Source of the DNA: Nereocystis luetkeana
Taxonomy: Eukaryota > Sar > Phaeophyceae > Laminariales > Laminariaceae
Direction of reading: 5' to 3'
NCBI GenBank assembly: GCA_031213475.1
Contig: JARUPZ010000005.1
Span: 10,983,260 to 11,047,259 of the forward strand
Length of the DNA: 64,000 bases
Position numbers and translations under genes: made by a program. A model generated the notes under the pieces. That model was not told the origin of the DNA and made no database searches. It was given only the letters and a program-made list of their open reading frames with translations. Shown in pieces: positions 1 through 11,278 of the stretch. Every line of letters begins with the position of its first letter. Position 1 is the stretch's first letter.

Positions 1-322
1 TGATAAGCAAGCACCCAAAGAAAAACCAAAGAACGCGAAGAAAGCAAAGACCCCGTAGAAGCGACGATGGAGGAGTGTTATGTTATCCCCTCTCCCCGGT
101 TGCGGCATTATGGTTAGTAGCAATCGTCTCCTTCCTGATCATATATCGCCTGCCTTTCTGAGGAGCGCCTCGCCCCTTCGTTCAGAAGACATCTATCTTC
201 TGTCGAGGCAAGCAGCAACTATAACATCTAACATCGCCAAGCACCTCGTGTGGTGAGTGAACAGGGCAGAGCCAAAATGCATCAACCTGTTGACAGTATA
301 GTCGGTCCCTAGGTCCATGCCT
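1..322 (+). repeat. Dispersed direct repeat R1, copy A (runs off the window edge)
   Basis: This segment aligns along its whole length with 1360-1682: shared blocks include gcgaagaaagcaaagacccc, the cgcctgcctttc block and the caagcacctcgtgtg block. Copies differ by substitutions and small indels. One indel is a 12-bp insertion in copy B beginning CCTGG between two TA dinucleotides. I see no protein in it, and its left end lies outside the window. Confidence 0.8.
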
Positions 323-1132
323 GGGATAAAACTAGTAGTGGTCCGGTGTCTGTTGCGTGCCGTGCGAAAAAATGCGATATTTGCGCGAATATATGCCCGA
401 ATGTCAAGTAACAAAGTGCGTTTAAACGCCTCCCGAACCTCAAAATGGCGTGTATCCGGATAATAATATAATTCCTTTTTTTGTTCTACTCCTCCAGGCG
501 AAATAGAAAATATGCCTAAAACACACAATTAATTCGCCTACGTCGAGTTCAAAAATGGGGCTTAATTGTTTTGTCGCCAAAGACGAATTTGAAAAACACA
601 GTCAGTTACAAAAAAAAACGCCTACGGCGAACAAGAAAGGCCTCAACAAACAGTTTTCGGGTCTGAGGTCAAAAACGTTGCGCGCCCAAAATCGCGTGTT
701 GCGCTGTGCGCAACCCGGGCCCTCGGCGGCCGTTGCGGAAAATGGCAATTTTGACCAAACTGTTGCGCTACCACCGCAGCAATAGCGCAAGAGCAAATTA
801 TATCCCTGGCCCGTACGGCTGCCTTATACTTAACACTAGCGTCGTTGGCAGGGCTACTGCCTCACAATACTACGCAACAGCACCACAGGCCTTAAACTTT
901 TGTATGTGTGTGCACTCGTACACATATAATATATATCACGAGTACCTCCTGGTAGCGTGGCAAACCTATATCATCAGTAATACTCATATCGCGGATATAT
1001 ATGTAGATCAACATCTGGCAGCACATACATGTAATAATTCGTACTACGTACCAAGGAGGTACTGGTGAGCATGGAGAATAAAAAAATAGTATCTACAACA
1101 ACAACAGCAGCAGTATTTACTGCAGCGCACGT
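323..1132. other. Intergenic, nothing recognised
   Basis: Only short, mutually overlapping reading frames with no recognisable motif. Imperfect inverted words such as tacctcctggta (about 943) and taccaaggaggta (about 1049) occur, but no gene is supported. Confidence 0.5.
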
Positions 1133-1229
1133 TTAACCCTTTTAGAACTGCAGTCCCATTTTGGGGACAAACCAGTCAAATTTCAAGTAAGTTGTCCCCA
1201 AAACGGGACTGCAGTGCTAAAAGGGTTAA
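1133..1229. mobile_element. TTAA-flanked MITE-like palindrome, copy P1
   Basis: A 97-bp near-perfect inverted repeat begins TTAACCCTTTTAG and ends with the complement. Its arms contain the block CTGCAGTCCC and a GGGGACAA block. Both ends carry TTAA, and CCCT/AGGG termini beside TTAA are typical of piggyBac-type elements. There is no coding capacity, so it would be non-autonomous. Copy P3 at 20392 has exactly the same length. Confidence 0.7.
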
Positions 1230-1359
1230 ACGCAGTGTAGTACGTGATGAAAATCATGCAGAAGATATCTCCAGTATTCCTCCCGGACCGGTTCGAAGCA
1301 TAGTACGTATTACGAAGTTTCGGGGTTTTTTTTTCCCCTTTCCGAGAAAAAAAAGTGTG

Positions 1360-1682
1360 GCACGACAAGCAAGCACGTAGAGAAACCAAAGCACGCGAAG
1401 AAAGCAAAGACCCCGTAGAAGCGATGACGGAGGGGTGTTATGATATCCCTGTTGCGGCATTGTGGTTTGTAGCAATCGCCCCCTTATCATACCTGGCAGG
1501 CGTTATCGCCTGCCTTTCCGATGAGCGCCTCGCCCCTTCGTTCAGAGGGCATCCATCAATAAATAGCGAGGCAAGCAGCAAATATACCATCAACCATCGT
1601 CAAGCACCTCGTGTGAGTGACCAGAGCAGAGCCAAAGGCATCACACTCTGCCATTAATAGCAGTAGTCGGCCCCTAGGCCCT
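1360..1682 (+). repeat. Dispersed direct repeat R1, copy B
   Basis: Second copy of the repeat at 1-322. Relative to copy A it carries a 12-bp insertion near 1489 (CCTGGCAGGCGT between atcata and tatcg). It is one of several insertions in this window that begin CCTGG directly after a TA. Confidence 0.8.
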
Positions 1683-1960
1683 TACTGCCTTACACTTAAT
1701 AACAGGGAGCGAAGACAACACATTTTAAATGGAGTATCGTTGATAAAGCATAACACAGAGATAGCTATATTAAAATTTATAGAGACCTTTTTTGTGCAGA
1801 AGTTTGTTCCTTTGTACGGGGATTTCTTCGTTCAGGAATGCCTTGAGTGATCAACGTTGAAGCTCATGCTGCACATTTTATTGCCGGGTTTATTGTCGGA
1901 TGGCAAGCAAGCATGATAATAATGAATGACGACTATTATAATAAATAGTCGTCGTAGGCT

Positions 1961-2483
1961 CGCTGTGCGCGAGGCAAATGCCTTCATAATCGCGTGAAAA
2001 AAGGCAAAAAGACAAACAAACGTATACCTGGTACCTGGTACTAAGTAAGTCTGTCTATGATTGAAGTAACAATGTAGTAGGTGATGCCCTGTGTCTGCCT
2101 GTCTGCGCATTTTTTCCCCCCCGCCGACGAACAAGACGCGTGGCAAGCGCCACAGCGCAGCATTTCATCTCACGATCACTTACCATCTACCACCGCTGCT
2201 GTGCCTGTGGTACTGAACGCGCTGTGCGCGAGGCAAATGCCTTCATAATCGCGTGAAAAAAGGCAAAAAGACAAACAAACGTATACCTGTGGTACCTGGT
2301 ACTAAGTAAGTCTGTCTATGATTGAAGTAACAATGTAGTAGGTGATGCCCTGTGTCTGCCTGTCTGCGCATTTTCCCCCCCCCGCCGACGAACAAGACGC
2401 GTGGCAAGCGCCACAGCGCAGCATTTCATCTCACGATCACTTACCATCTACCACCACCGCTGCTGTGCCTGTGGTACTGAACG
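1961..2483 (+). repeat. 259-bp near-identical tandem duplication
   Basis: Unit 1 is 1961-2219 and unit 2 is 2220-2483. Both begin cgctgtgcgcgaggcaaatg and end tgtggtactgaacg. Differences are a few bases, including CCTGG versus CCTGTGG at the first of two nested TACCTGGTA words and one extra cac triplet in unit 2. The near identity implies recent duplication, or an assembly artefact. Confidence 0.9.
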
Positions 2484-3772
2484 TGCAGACAAAAGACGCG
2501 CGCGGTTTGAATGTTAGATCCAGGATCATAGACTACTGTAGATATATATATGATATGTATGTGTATGTTCATATAACGACTGACACATTTATATGCCATG
2601 CATGCCTCCACTGGCTTTCCGTCACCCACAATAAATAATACCCTGGTAACAATGTAATAGTATGCTTCGCGATCCTGACGTACCAAACACTGCTGCTGCA
2701 TACTGTTGTACCGCGAGACCACGAGCAGTATTCACACAACGCTGGTTGAGCGCTTATTGCTTGTGCTTTTTGCGCCGCTCCAATTGGCGCGAAACTCCAG
2801 GCAGTGGCCCGCGTGGGCTTATTATGTCCTATGTACGATATTTATTCGCAACATTTTAATCCTATTAATACTACTACTGCTGTCTGTAGATAGATGTATG
2901 TGCACAAGTACGACTCTTCTCCTACAATATACCAGGTATATATATATGCCGAATTTTAGAGGCGTGTGCCCAAAGGATCGCACTTTCGATTTGTCTCTGT
3001 TTTTATAATAGTTTTCTCTTTCATTGTTTCCCTTTCGTTTCTCTATTTCATAGAATGTGTATGTTGTGCCTGCCGTACCTACTATTAATATAATGACATG
3101 GCATTGTATTGCCCACTGCTGTGCTTACTGCATACATACGTGGCAACGTGGTATATCTGTGGCGTAGCTTTGTGACCACATAACTTGTATCTCTCCTATA
3201 ATGGGACTGAAGAATCGGCACGGACACTGGTTGTGCTGGATGTCGACCGGTAGAAAGAACGGAGAACATACACACACACATAACGAAAACAGGAAATCAT
3301 TACGCGAACTTGACGAGTATCAAGATACACCCTGACATCAGGGTACTACTGCTGCTGTAGTTCAACAGCGCTATGCAGCGTTGGTTTGAGATGCCTCGTG
3401 CCTCTGGTAACGGTTTTCTTTGCGTTCATGATGGATCATGTTGGAAGTTGAAAGTTCCAAAGTTCGCAGGTTCATTCCTTTCATGATAAACAAGCAATAT
3501 TCCGACGAAATTCAAAGCACTATTCCACCACTCTACACTACTCCATGCTCCATTTCAGGAACAAAACTCATCTGCTCAATCCGTAGACATGGCCACATGT
3601 ACATCATGCGGGGGAGGTGTTTATGACGCCAGCACAGTAGCTGAGGGCGGTGGTGTGTTGGCAGTGTTTTGGCTGATTTTTGTTTTGATGCTACAAAATC
3701 AAGAACTCGAACGCCTTCAAAATTGTTATAAAACCTTCACCATTATTAACATCTTGCAAACAAAACTTTTAC
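2484..3772. other. Intergenic, no gene recognised
   Basis: No supported gene. It contains TACCAGGTA at 2930 and TATTAATA at 2863 and 3083, which belong to the micro-insertion families described in the findings. The open frames here are short and carry no motif. Confidence 0.5.
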
Positions 3773-3925
3773 GTCACGGACGCAGCATCCGAGGGCCAGT
3801 ACTCGTCGGGCAGCTGCAGCCAGTATTTCCCCGTTATCACAGCGGACATCCTCGAACTACTTGCGGCGGACCCGCGTTTCTGTTGTTATCGCGGCAAGAC
3901 TCCGGCCGATCTCTCGGCAACGTAG
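3773..3925 (+). CDS. Possible 3' coding fragment, weakly ankyrin-like
   Basis: An open frame of 50 codons without an ATG ends in TAG. Its translation ends ITADILELLAADP, then RFCCYRGKTPADLSAT. The pattern of a helix with LELL, then AADP, then GKTPADL is what the end of an ankyrin repeat normally looks like. It could be a terminal exon or a relic. No upstream exon was identified, and no clear acceptor is seen before it. Confidence 0.25.
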   Translation, partial: VTDAASEGQYSSGSCSQYFPVITADILELLAADPRFCCYRGKTPADLSAT

Positions 3926-4547
3926 TCGCCGCTGACACGCTTTGTGAGGCGTGGGTTGTGTCGAAAAACCTTCACTGTTTTTTGCATCTTCGGTTCTACC
4001 CTCGTGGAGTCTCGTCAAGACAGGCCGAAAAGTACCTTCTCCTTTGGGAAGCGCATGGCCGTGGCGCGGGGCAGGCAAGGAAGCCTCGCTCTTCACATCT
4101 CGACCCAGGCTCACAGGTGCGCGTGGTGAACGGGTGTGGTTGGAGTGTGGTTTGGACATTGGTCTGTGTCGCAGGCGATACTCTAGAGTTTTTGTTGTTG
4201 TCCTCGTTTTTGTGTACGTAGGTGAATAGTACCTACCTATTTGTCCGACATTATAAGAAACGGTTTAACTGAATATGAATGGACAAGTGACCATTACATT
4301 TGGGTACAGATTGATACGGTGTGCTCTGCTTACGATAGACTGCTTTGAATATTCCGCACACTTTTTCACCCAATTAATAAATTACGAGCAAGAAATTGTC
4401 ACGCTCTCTCGCGTCGCACGTGGCTGGCCTCCATGTATGTACCAGTCTGTGATAGCAGCAGTCGGGAGTCAGAAGTATTTACGTGGGAGGGAGGGGAAGG
4501 TCTTGCAGAGTTTCCTTCATGGTGCAGTGATCGCATAAAGATTGCCC

Positions 4548-4550
<3 letters not shown>
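3926..4550. other. Intergenic, nothing recognised
   Basis: No motif or repeat stands out. Two overlapping open frames cover the first part, in different registers, and neither has recognisable content. Confidence 0.4.

Positions 4551-4590
<40 letters not shown>
4551..4590 (+). repeat. (CAG)13 microsatellite
   Basis: Uninterrupted CAG triplets. They read as poly-Ser, poly-Ala or poly-Gln on one strand or the other, so long frames crossing them are not evidence of a gene. Confidence 0.95.
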
Positions 4591-4593
<3 letters not shown>

Positions 4594-5432
4594 ACAGCAA
4601 ACAGTAGCAGTGCGCGATTACAGGGAGCAGGCTTTCAGCGTCAGACTCAGGGTCAGACCGGGGTGTGAATCGGGCTCGTTTTCCTGCCCGCTGAAGCGAA
4701 TGCCCGGTATGTAGACACACCAAATAGACACGTTTCCCGTGGCGTTACAGGGTAGCCCTGGCGTTACCCATGATTCCTGCCCACTTTCTCTGCTATTTGG
4801 GCCGTGAATGGTGACCTGTGTGCCTGTCTATTGGTATGCCACCTCATGATACGGCAGCAGTACGTGTATACATCAGCTGTTTGTTGTTGTTCTCACGTCA
4901 ACTCGTCACAATACAAGCAGACAGCAGTACAAGCTCGTTCGTACAACAATGGAGTCCGTGGTCGCAGGACAGGCTCCAATAACACTCTGATGGGGTGGAA
5001 GAATACCTCGGGGGGAAAAAATAAAAACAATAGGCCAAGTTTTGAATATATCAGCTGGAATATATGAATATGTGTCAACCTCGGGGAAAAAAAATAAAAA
5101 AATAGGCGAAGTATGAATACATGAATACGTGTCAAACCTTACCTTTGTTGTTCTGGGACACAGGGCCGAGAGGACTCGACTCGCGACCAGAATTTCGCCC
5201 AGAGGTGCGGCTCGTAATCCGTGCGTACCAGCCGCCTGATGATGAGATGATTAGGGCCACTCTGTCCCTATATGTAAGGAACTTTTTGACACTAATATCA
5301 GAACCAAGCGGTCCTTATATTTGCGGCCAGAGTTGGGCGTCGTACCTACATTATAACGTGGCGAGTGCCCACCATTAATACTATTAATAATAGTAGTGGG
5401 ATCGATCGAGCAGCTTTCCTCGTACTACTTAC
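4591..5432. other. Intergenic, nothing recognised
   Basis: It contains a local near-repeat of a [19 protein letters not shown] segment at about 5010 and 5082. TATTAATA occurs at 5382. No gene is supported. Confidence 0.4.
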
Positions 5433-5554
5433 TATTACTGGGGACTGTAGTTAATACGATCAAATATTGTTATTAATAGTAGAAATGGTTAAATATATAC
5501 CTGGTAGGTATTTATGTATACCACAGGTCCTGTTGACTATGGTCCCCCGTAATA
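5433..5554. mobile_element. TA-flanked MITE-like element, copy M1, with two micro-insertions
   Basis: Terminal inverted repeats TATTACNGGGG...CCCCCGTAATA with an AT-rich core, degenerate at the left end. Compared with M2 and M3 it has two extra pieces. One is TACCTGG before TA at 5498. The other is TTAATA at about 5472. Removing them restores the core of the sister copies almost exactly. TA at both termini fits a Tc1/mariner-type target duplication. Confidence 0.75.
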
Positions 5555-6336
5555 CTTGTCTGCTGGTCCGTCGTCCGACTGAACGTCTCAATGTTCGATC
5601 ATCATCTGCGCAAGGTGCCGGAGAAGCCCGTTCGGTCACCCCCCCCTCCCTTAAACTTGATATATACGACCTTATTTCATTACCAGGTACCTGGCAGGTC
5701 TCAGCAGCAGCCAGCAGCCAGCAGCCCACCCTCGTTCGACCGGGCAAAGGTTGTCAGGAGACGGCACTTTCACCCCTTGACAGACAGCAGCTTTTGCCTT
5801 GACATGCGTTGACTGACACCAAACTACTAGGTTTTAGACTGAAACACTCGGCCCTCTACCCTTGACAGCGCACGTTTTTGCCGTGCTTGACATGTCTCCT
5901 GAAACGTCCGGTGACTGGTGACACCTGACCGCGCACTCGTCGCTTTGACTCGTTTTTCTCAGTGACGTCACGAATACAGCAGTCGGTGCCTGTAACGATG
6001 CCGCACCACTGCCGTGTTTATTGCTGTCGCACCAAGTACGCAGTTCCTGTTTGCAACGTGCTAAATAAAGCCGGCTTTGTGGCCAGTTTGGCCCGTTTTG
6101 GCTGCGGTTTGGGGTCAGGGTTATAGGGTTAGGCTTATAGAGTGAGGGTTTGGGCTGGGCCTTCGCCCGTACCTTGATCCCAACAGGAACCAAAATACCC
6201 GAGCAGCCTACCGACCTGAAGATGCGAGCTAACGGATAGTATTTCTCGTGGAACCTCGCCGGCTGTCGCTGATTGCTTCTTCCATTTGGTTGCTTTGCTT
6301 ACATGTACCAGTTATGTATCCGTACTCGTGCAGCAG
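5555..6336. other. Intergenic, nothing recognised
   Basis: Holds TACCAGGTA at 5681 overlapped by tacctggcagg. A short telomere-like tract (ggttatagggttaggcttat) lies at about 6119. No gene is supported. Confidence 0.4.
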
Positions 6337-6440
6337 TATTACGGGGGGCCATAGTTAATAGGACCAAATATTTTTAGTAAAAATGGTTAAATATATAGGT
6401 TTTTATGTATACCGTAGGTCCTATTAACTATGGTCCCCCG
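6337..6440. mobile_element. TA-flanked MITE-like element, copy M2
   Basis: Same family as M1, M3, M4 and M8. The left end is TATTACGGGGG and the right arm is GGTCCTATTAACTATGG. The final TAATA is missing and replaced by a run of about 16 T. It serves as an uninserted reference for M1 and M8 because it lacks CCTGG in the core and right arm. Confidence 0.8.
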
Positions 6441-7930
6441 TTTTTTTTTTTTTTTTTTTTCGATGTTCCTAGGAGATCTGGGTAAAAAAAGCTTACGCCC
6501 AACGCACTTTCTTATTTTTGTACCGGTTCTAGTCCATCTGAAGGACACAGGCTTTAACATGACACTCCGCCAGTGTACATGTCATGAACTTGCCGGACCT
6601 CTATGGTCGACCCCTTAAAGTTTCAGGTTCGATCAAGAGAGAGGTTGGGATAGATATTTAAAGGAATCAACACCTCATTTTGCTCCGTCTTTTACCTCGG
6701 TAGTGCGAGATTTGCCTGCGCCTGTTCATTTTTTATTTTCTGCATTTACTCTCCTATGGCTCCCCCGTGAAGGGACCCTGCTAGAAGAGTAGCGGCGGTG
6801 GGCCTCCACCTGCCGTCAGGAAAAAAGGCGCACTCGCTAAATAAACGCATTTGCCCTACTATGTTGACGCTCAGGCTTCGTATCCCCTCACGTTCTCAGC
6901 TCTCCAAAGACTTGGGGAACGTGCATACCATAGCACGGTTATACCCCTACCCCACACCTCGATCGGCGCATCGGCTCACCCTGATGAATGCCTCACACTA
7001 CATGTTTGCATGCGGGCTGGAGGCGGGTCGTTCCGCCCCCCCCCAATCTATGTTCCTCGATTCTGTAAACACCCACCGCCAGGTTAACGGTTATTGACCT
7101 CTCGGCCTCCACCTCAACTCCCACCCTTTGGTAACGGCACATCGCCTCTTGGTGTCTTTGCTTGGGGTGTCGCTTATTTTCTACTCACCACGTAGATTGG
7201 GCACCCCTTCTCTCCTTCTCCAACTCCGGAATCATAGACACGTGCTAAACTTGATCAGAGCGCACGTTTTTTTTTTTAAAGAGGTTTAAAATGTCTCGAA
7301 ACTTCCCGTCCTTTGTCCCAAGATCTCGGTCATTGTCTGTTGCCTTGCAGGTACTCGGCCTAATAGTAATAATCCGACGCCACGCATTTCGCTTCTACGG
7401 AGAGATACTCGTACGTATACCTAGTGGTATACGATACCCCGGTATGCGCTGGAGCAGCAAGTCACACTTGCGATACTGCTGCGTTGCACCCACGCTTTTA
7501 TGGCACCGGATACAGCAGCAGTGGTATAGCCGCCTTGGGACAGGGAATTTTGGTGGGCTTATTTATCTCCACTACGAGACACCATACTAATCAAGACCCA
7601 CCACGTACACGACAAACCTGTAATAATAGCAGATATTTTTTTTCTGGACTAATTTCGGTCCTGATCACGCCATGTTCCGCCGTTGTAGTATGGTATTATC
7701 TCGTACTACAGTTTTTACTATAGTATTAATAGTACACTACTCAAACAAATATTCGGTACGTACCACAAAGTTGTTCCAAGTACTTTTTTTTTTCGTGACG
7801 AACCGATTGGCCCTTGTTCACTCCACCCGAAAACGTTATAAGTTGGAGGGCCTTAAAGTGGGTGTACCACTGCTGTACCGGGTGCCGGTGCGTTAATTAG
7901 CTGCTGCTCAACATTTTCGATGAAGTTGAA
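6441..7930. other. Intergenic region upstream of the phosphatase gene
   Basis: No gene recognised. Contains TATTAATA at 7724. It presumably includes the promoter and 5' UTR of the gene starting at 7931, but I see no recognisable core promoter element. An out-of-frame ATG lies at 7920, 11 bases before the proposed start. Confidence 0.4.
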
Positions 7931-8052
7931 ATGGCTGCTACCCGTATCACTCGCCGAAGGCCATGTCTGGCCTACCGCAACACGACTGTTGGTCGTCGCA
8001 AGTTGCCGCCGCCTCCGCAGGCAGCGTCACTTGTTGCGGCGGCTAATTCGCG
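7931..8052 (+). CDS. Exon 1, putative start and targeting peptide
   Basis: Begins [17 protein letters not shown], rich in Arg with no acidic residue, resembling an organelle presequence. The donor is cg|gtagac. The exon leaves two bases over, which match the one base carried by the acceptor at 8616. It was chosen because exon 2 has no internal ATG in frame. The out-of-frame upstream ATG at 7920 is a caution. Confidence 0.4.
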
Positions 8053-11000
8053 GTAGACTTCCTTGGATCCTATCCCCCCCTCTCCCCCCCCCCCGCCGCG
8101 CAAGTGATTGGACGCTGCTATCCGCGAACAAGAAAGTACGCACAAGGTGCCGAACTCCGCCTCATGAGCGGTTCCTCGTATTTAAGTGGTATTTAAGGAT
8201 GCAGCTCACCCTTGATGCAACTCGCCGAACGTCTAACGGCGCTTCGCGCTTGGTGCAAGCAAGGCCTACCTGGTCGGCGAAGACTCCACGTGCTCCGTCC
8301 CAGCGTCGTAGGGGTGCAAGCGTCTATGGTCATACGATTTACATACGGCCATGCGTCACAGCGATGACCCCCCCCCCCCCGCACCCCCTCCCGCCTCTTG
8401 CTGCGATACTTTTGTTGTTGTTGTTAATCTACATTAGTACCTAAGTTTAGGCACGGCTCCGCGGGATGTTCGTGCTCCCGAAAAACGCGGTGTAGATCTT
8501 CGTGTGTTGTCGTTGTCGTGCTCGTACTCGTCGCCGTACCCCACCCACCCCCCCCCACGCTTCGCTCCCTTCCCCCGCCGCCTTCTGCTTCAAACGGACG
8601 CGAAATCAATAAACAGGTGTCTCTCGGCAGGGCGTGCGCACCTCCCTCTTTCGGGCGGCAGCAGCGGTACCGGCAATTGTAGCGGAATCGGAAGCAGCAG
8701 CGGCAGCGGCAGCGGCGACAGCCTCTACCGCCCCTCCACACCACGTCCGAAAGCGGCAGGACCACCACTAGCAGGGCCGCCTCCAGCAGCGGCGGCAGCG
8801 GCGGCAGCAGCAGCAGCAGCAGCAACAACAACAGAAGGAGCGGAGCAAAAAGCTCAGCCGCCCTACTCCTATTCCCACCTCTCCTCCCCCGCCTTCTCTA
8901 CCCATCGTCACCTTTTTTCGTCATGCGCGACTTCCGATGACACGCCACGCCTCGCGGTCGGCGGCGAGAGCGTTGACAGCGGCGGAGGCGGCGGTAGCGG
9001 CAGCGGCCGCAGAAGAGCGGCGGCGGCGGCGGCAACGGCGGCGGCGGTGGTCGGGTCGGCGGTGAAAGTGACGCCGATAACCCCCGTTTCAAGCGAGCAG
9101 CTCCGCTTGTTGTCCTCGTTAGCGTCGTCGACATCTTTCTCGTTGTCGCCACCGCCTGGCGCCTTTGTCAGCTGTCCGCCGCTGCGGGGCTTGAGCCTCG
9201 GCAGAAGTGGCGGCGGCAGCAGCAGCGGCAGCAGCAGCAGCAGCAGCAGCGCAAGCGGTAGTGGTGGTGGGGGCGGTGGTTTCGTTTTCGCACAGAGGCA
9301 GGGTCGGCCGCGCCGAGAGGGGGCGGGGGTGGGAGCGGCACGAGGCGTTTCGTCGAGCGGGGGAAGGGGCTACCGGCGGCGCGGGTTTGCGTCGGCCAGC
9401 AGCAACCCCCCCGAGCAGTACTTGAGGTACATTCACCGGGTCAAAACGGAGCCCTCGGAGGAGGCCGCGCCGGTGGAGGTGAGGCTTAGGTTTCGTCTTT
9501 TGGCCTCGTTGTGTTTTTATGTGTGAGCAATACCTTTGGGGGGTGGTGCCTGGTTGCTTACTGAGCTCGCATTAGGTGCTCGATGTGTCATCCGAACACA
9601 TGACCTTGAATACGTTTATCTCGCGCAACCCCACTACCATCGACCCTTGTAGGGCTGCAGCCCCGTGTTGGGGACAAACTACTTGAAAAATGTAGTGGTT
9701 TGTCGACAAAGGGGACTGCACTCCTAACGAAAGGGTTCAGTAGCCTTGCGACAAATGGAGTATTATTAGTATAGTGTCCGGTACACTGGGAGTCGCTTGC
9801 TCGAGAAGCTCCACCGGCCAGGCACTGTTGCGCCCAAATGGTCCACACCCCTCCCCTCTTCGTTGAAGATAAGTCGTATTACGGGGGGCCATAGTTAACA
9901 GGACCAAATATTGTTAGTAAAAATGGTTAAACATATAGGTTTTTATGTATGCCATAGGTCCTGTTAACTATAGTCCCCCGTAATAGTCTCAGCTTCTGCG
10001 TTGTGGTCGGTGTAAGCGTCGGCATTGGTCGTTGATGTTGGGATTATGGCTGCGGGTGTTGGTGTTGGTGTTGGTGTTTTTTTTTTTTGAGGTTTGGTCG
10101 TGTTAGTGTCGGTGTTGGCGTTGATGCTGCTATATACGGTGAAGATGATGATGGCGTCGGCGTTGGCGGTGTTTGCGGTGTTGTTGTTTGATGGCGGTGG
10201 TGCTGGGGCGCTGCTGCTGCTGCTGCTGGTGTTGCTGCTGCTGCTGCCTCCGCCACTGCTGCTGATGTTGTTCTTGGTAGTTGTGCTTTGGTTTTGTTCG
10301 ATTTCGTTTTTTGTGGTTCCTTTTTTCTGTTTTCGGCGTCGTCGTCGTTTTTTTTTTTTTTTCTTGTTCTTTCTCGGGCGCTGCTGGGGTTGATTGGAGG
10401 ACCCGGAGAGCGGCCGCGGACATTTCGTTGTCGTCCTGCTCGATGGTCTCCTTTCCCTTGCTCTATAGCCGCTTTTCCGATCGTGCCGCTTTCTGGCCGT
10501 GCCTTGTGTTTCCCTCCGCCCTTTTTTTGTTGTTGCTGTTAGCGTATTGCTCCGCGTTCGCCGTACCTTTCTTTGCCTTTTCTTTTTCCTTGTCTTGCTT
10601 GCTTTTGTTTTCCTGACCCTTGCTTCCCCCCCCCCCCCCCCCCGCCCGCCTCGCAAACGCAATTAAATGTGGCTCTCCTTGTGGCATCGGCCAGCAGCCC
10701 TCTCCAAAGACACCAATCAGTGGGCGCGGCGCCGGCCAATCACGAGACGAGGACGGGGCCAGGGCGAGGGCGTCCCCGGAGAATGCCGTGGCGGCTGCGA
10801 GGGGGTCGGCTCGCTACCGGCGATCGGAGGGGGACAGCGAGGACGAGCTGGGGGTTGATGCGGATGGTCAGAGCAGGGAGATGACAAGGCGGTGGCTGAA
10901 GGGCTTTAAGGCCAAGGACATCCTCAGGGATAAGACGCTTCTCAGGCAGCAGTTGGAGGTGGGGCAGGGGTTCTCGGGGCGAGGGGCGGGGGTTTCTCGG

Positions 11001-11246
11001 GGAGCGGGGGCGGTGCTGGGCGGGGCGTGCGCTGCTGGTGTGATTTCGGGAAACGAACGGTTTTGCTTGAACGGACAAGAGATGAAACATGAAGCGTTAA
11101 GACACTGATTGGCTGACTGACTGACTGACCGACAGGCTGACTGACTGACTGACCGACAGACTGACTGATTGACTGATTGACTGACTGATTGACTGACTGA
11201 TTGACTGACTGATTGACTGACTGACTGACCGACGAACCGACAAACT

Positions 11247-11278
<32 letters not shown>

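Larger units (their letters stand above)
9479..10694 (+). other. Intron 2
   Basis: Contains MITE-like P2 and M3, trinucleotide and CGN-rich low-complexity sequence at 9990-10600 that gives long spurious frames on both strands, and a C run at about 10626-10643 shortly before the acceptor. Confidence 0.5.

Noticed and set aside
6117-6150. Telomere array from ttagggtt-like words (also near 20030 and 31620)
   Set aside because: Only one or two degenerate units at each place, too few for an interstitial telomere.
9964-10662. A 232-codon minus-strand frame rich in Arg, Lys, Thr and Ser
   Set aside because: Low-complexity triplet sequence within intron 2, with open frames on both strands.
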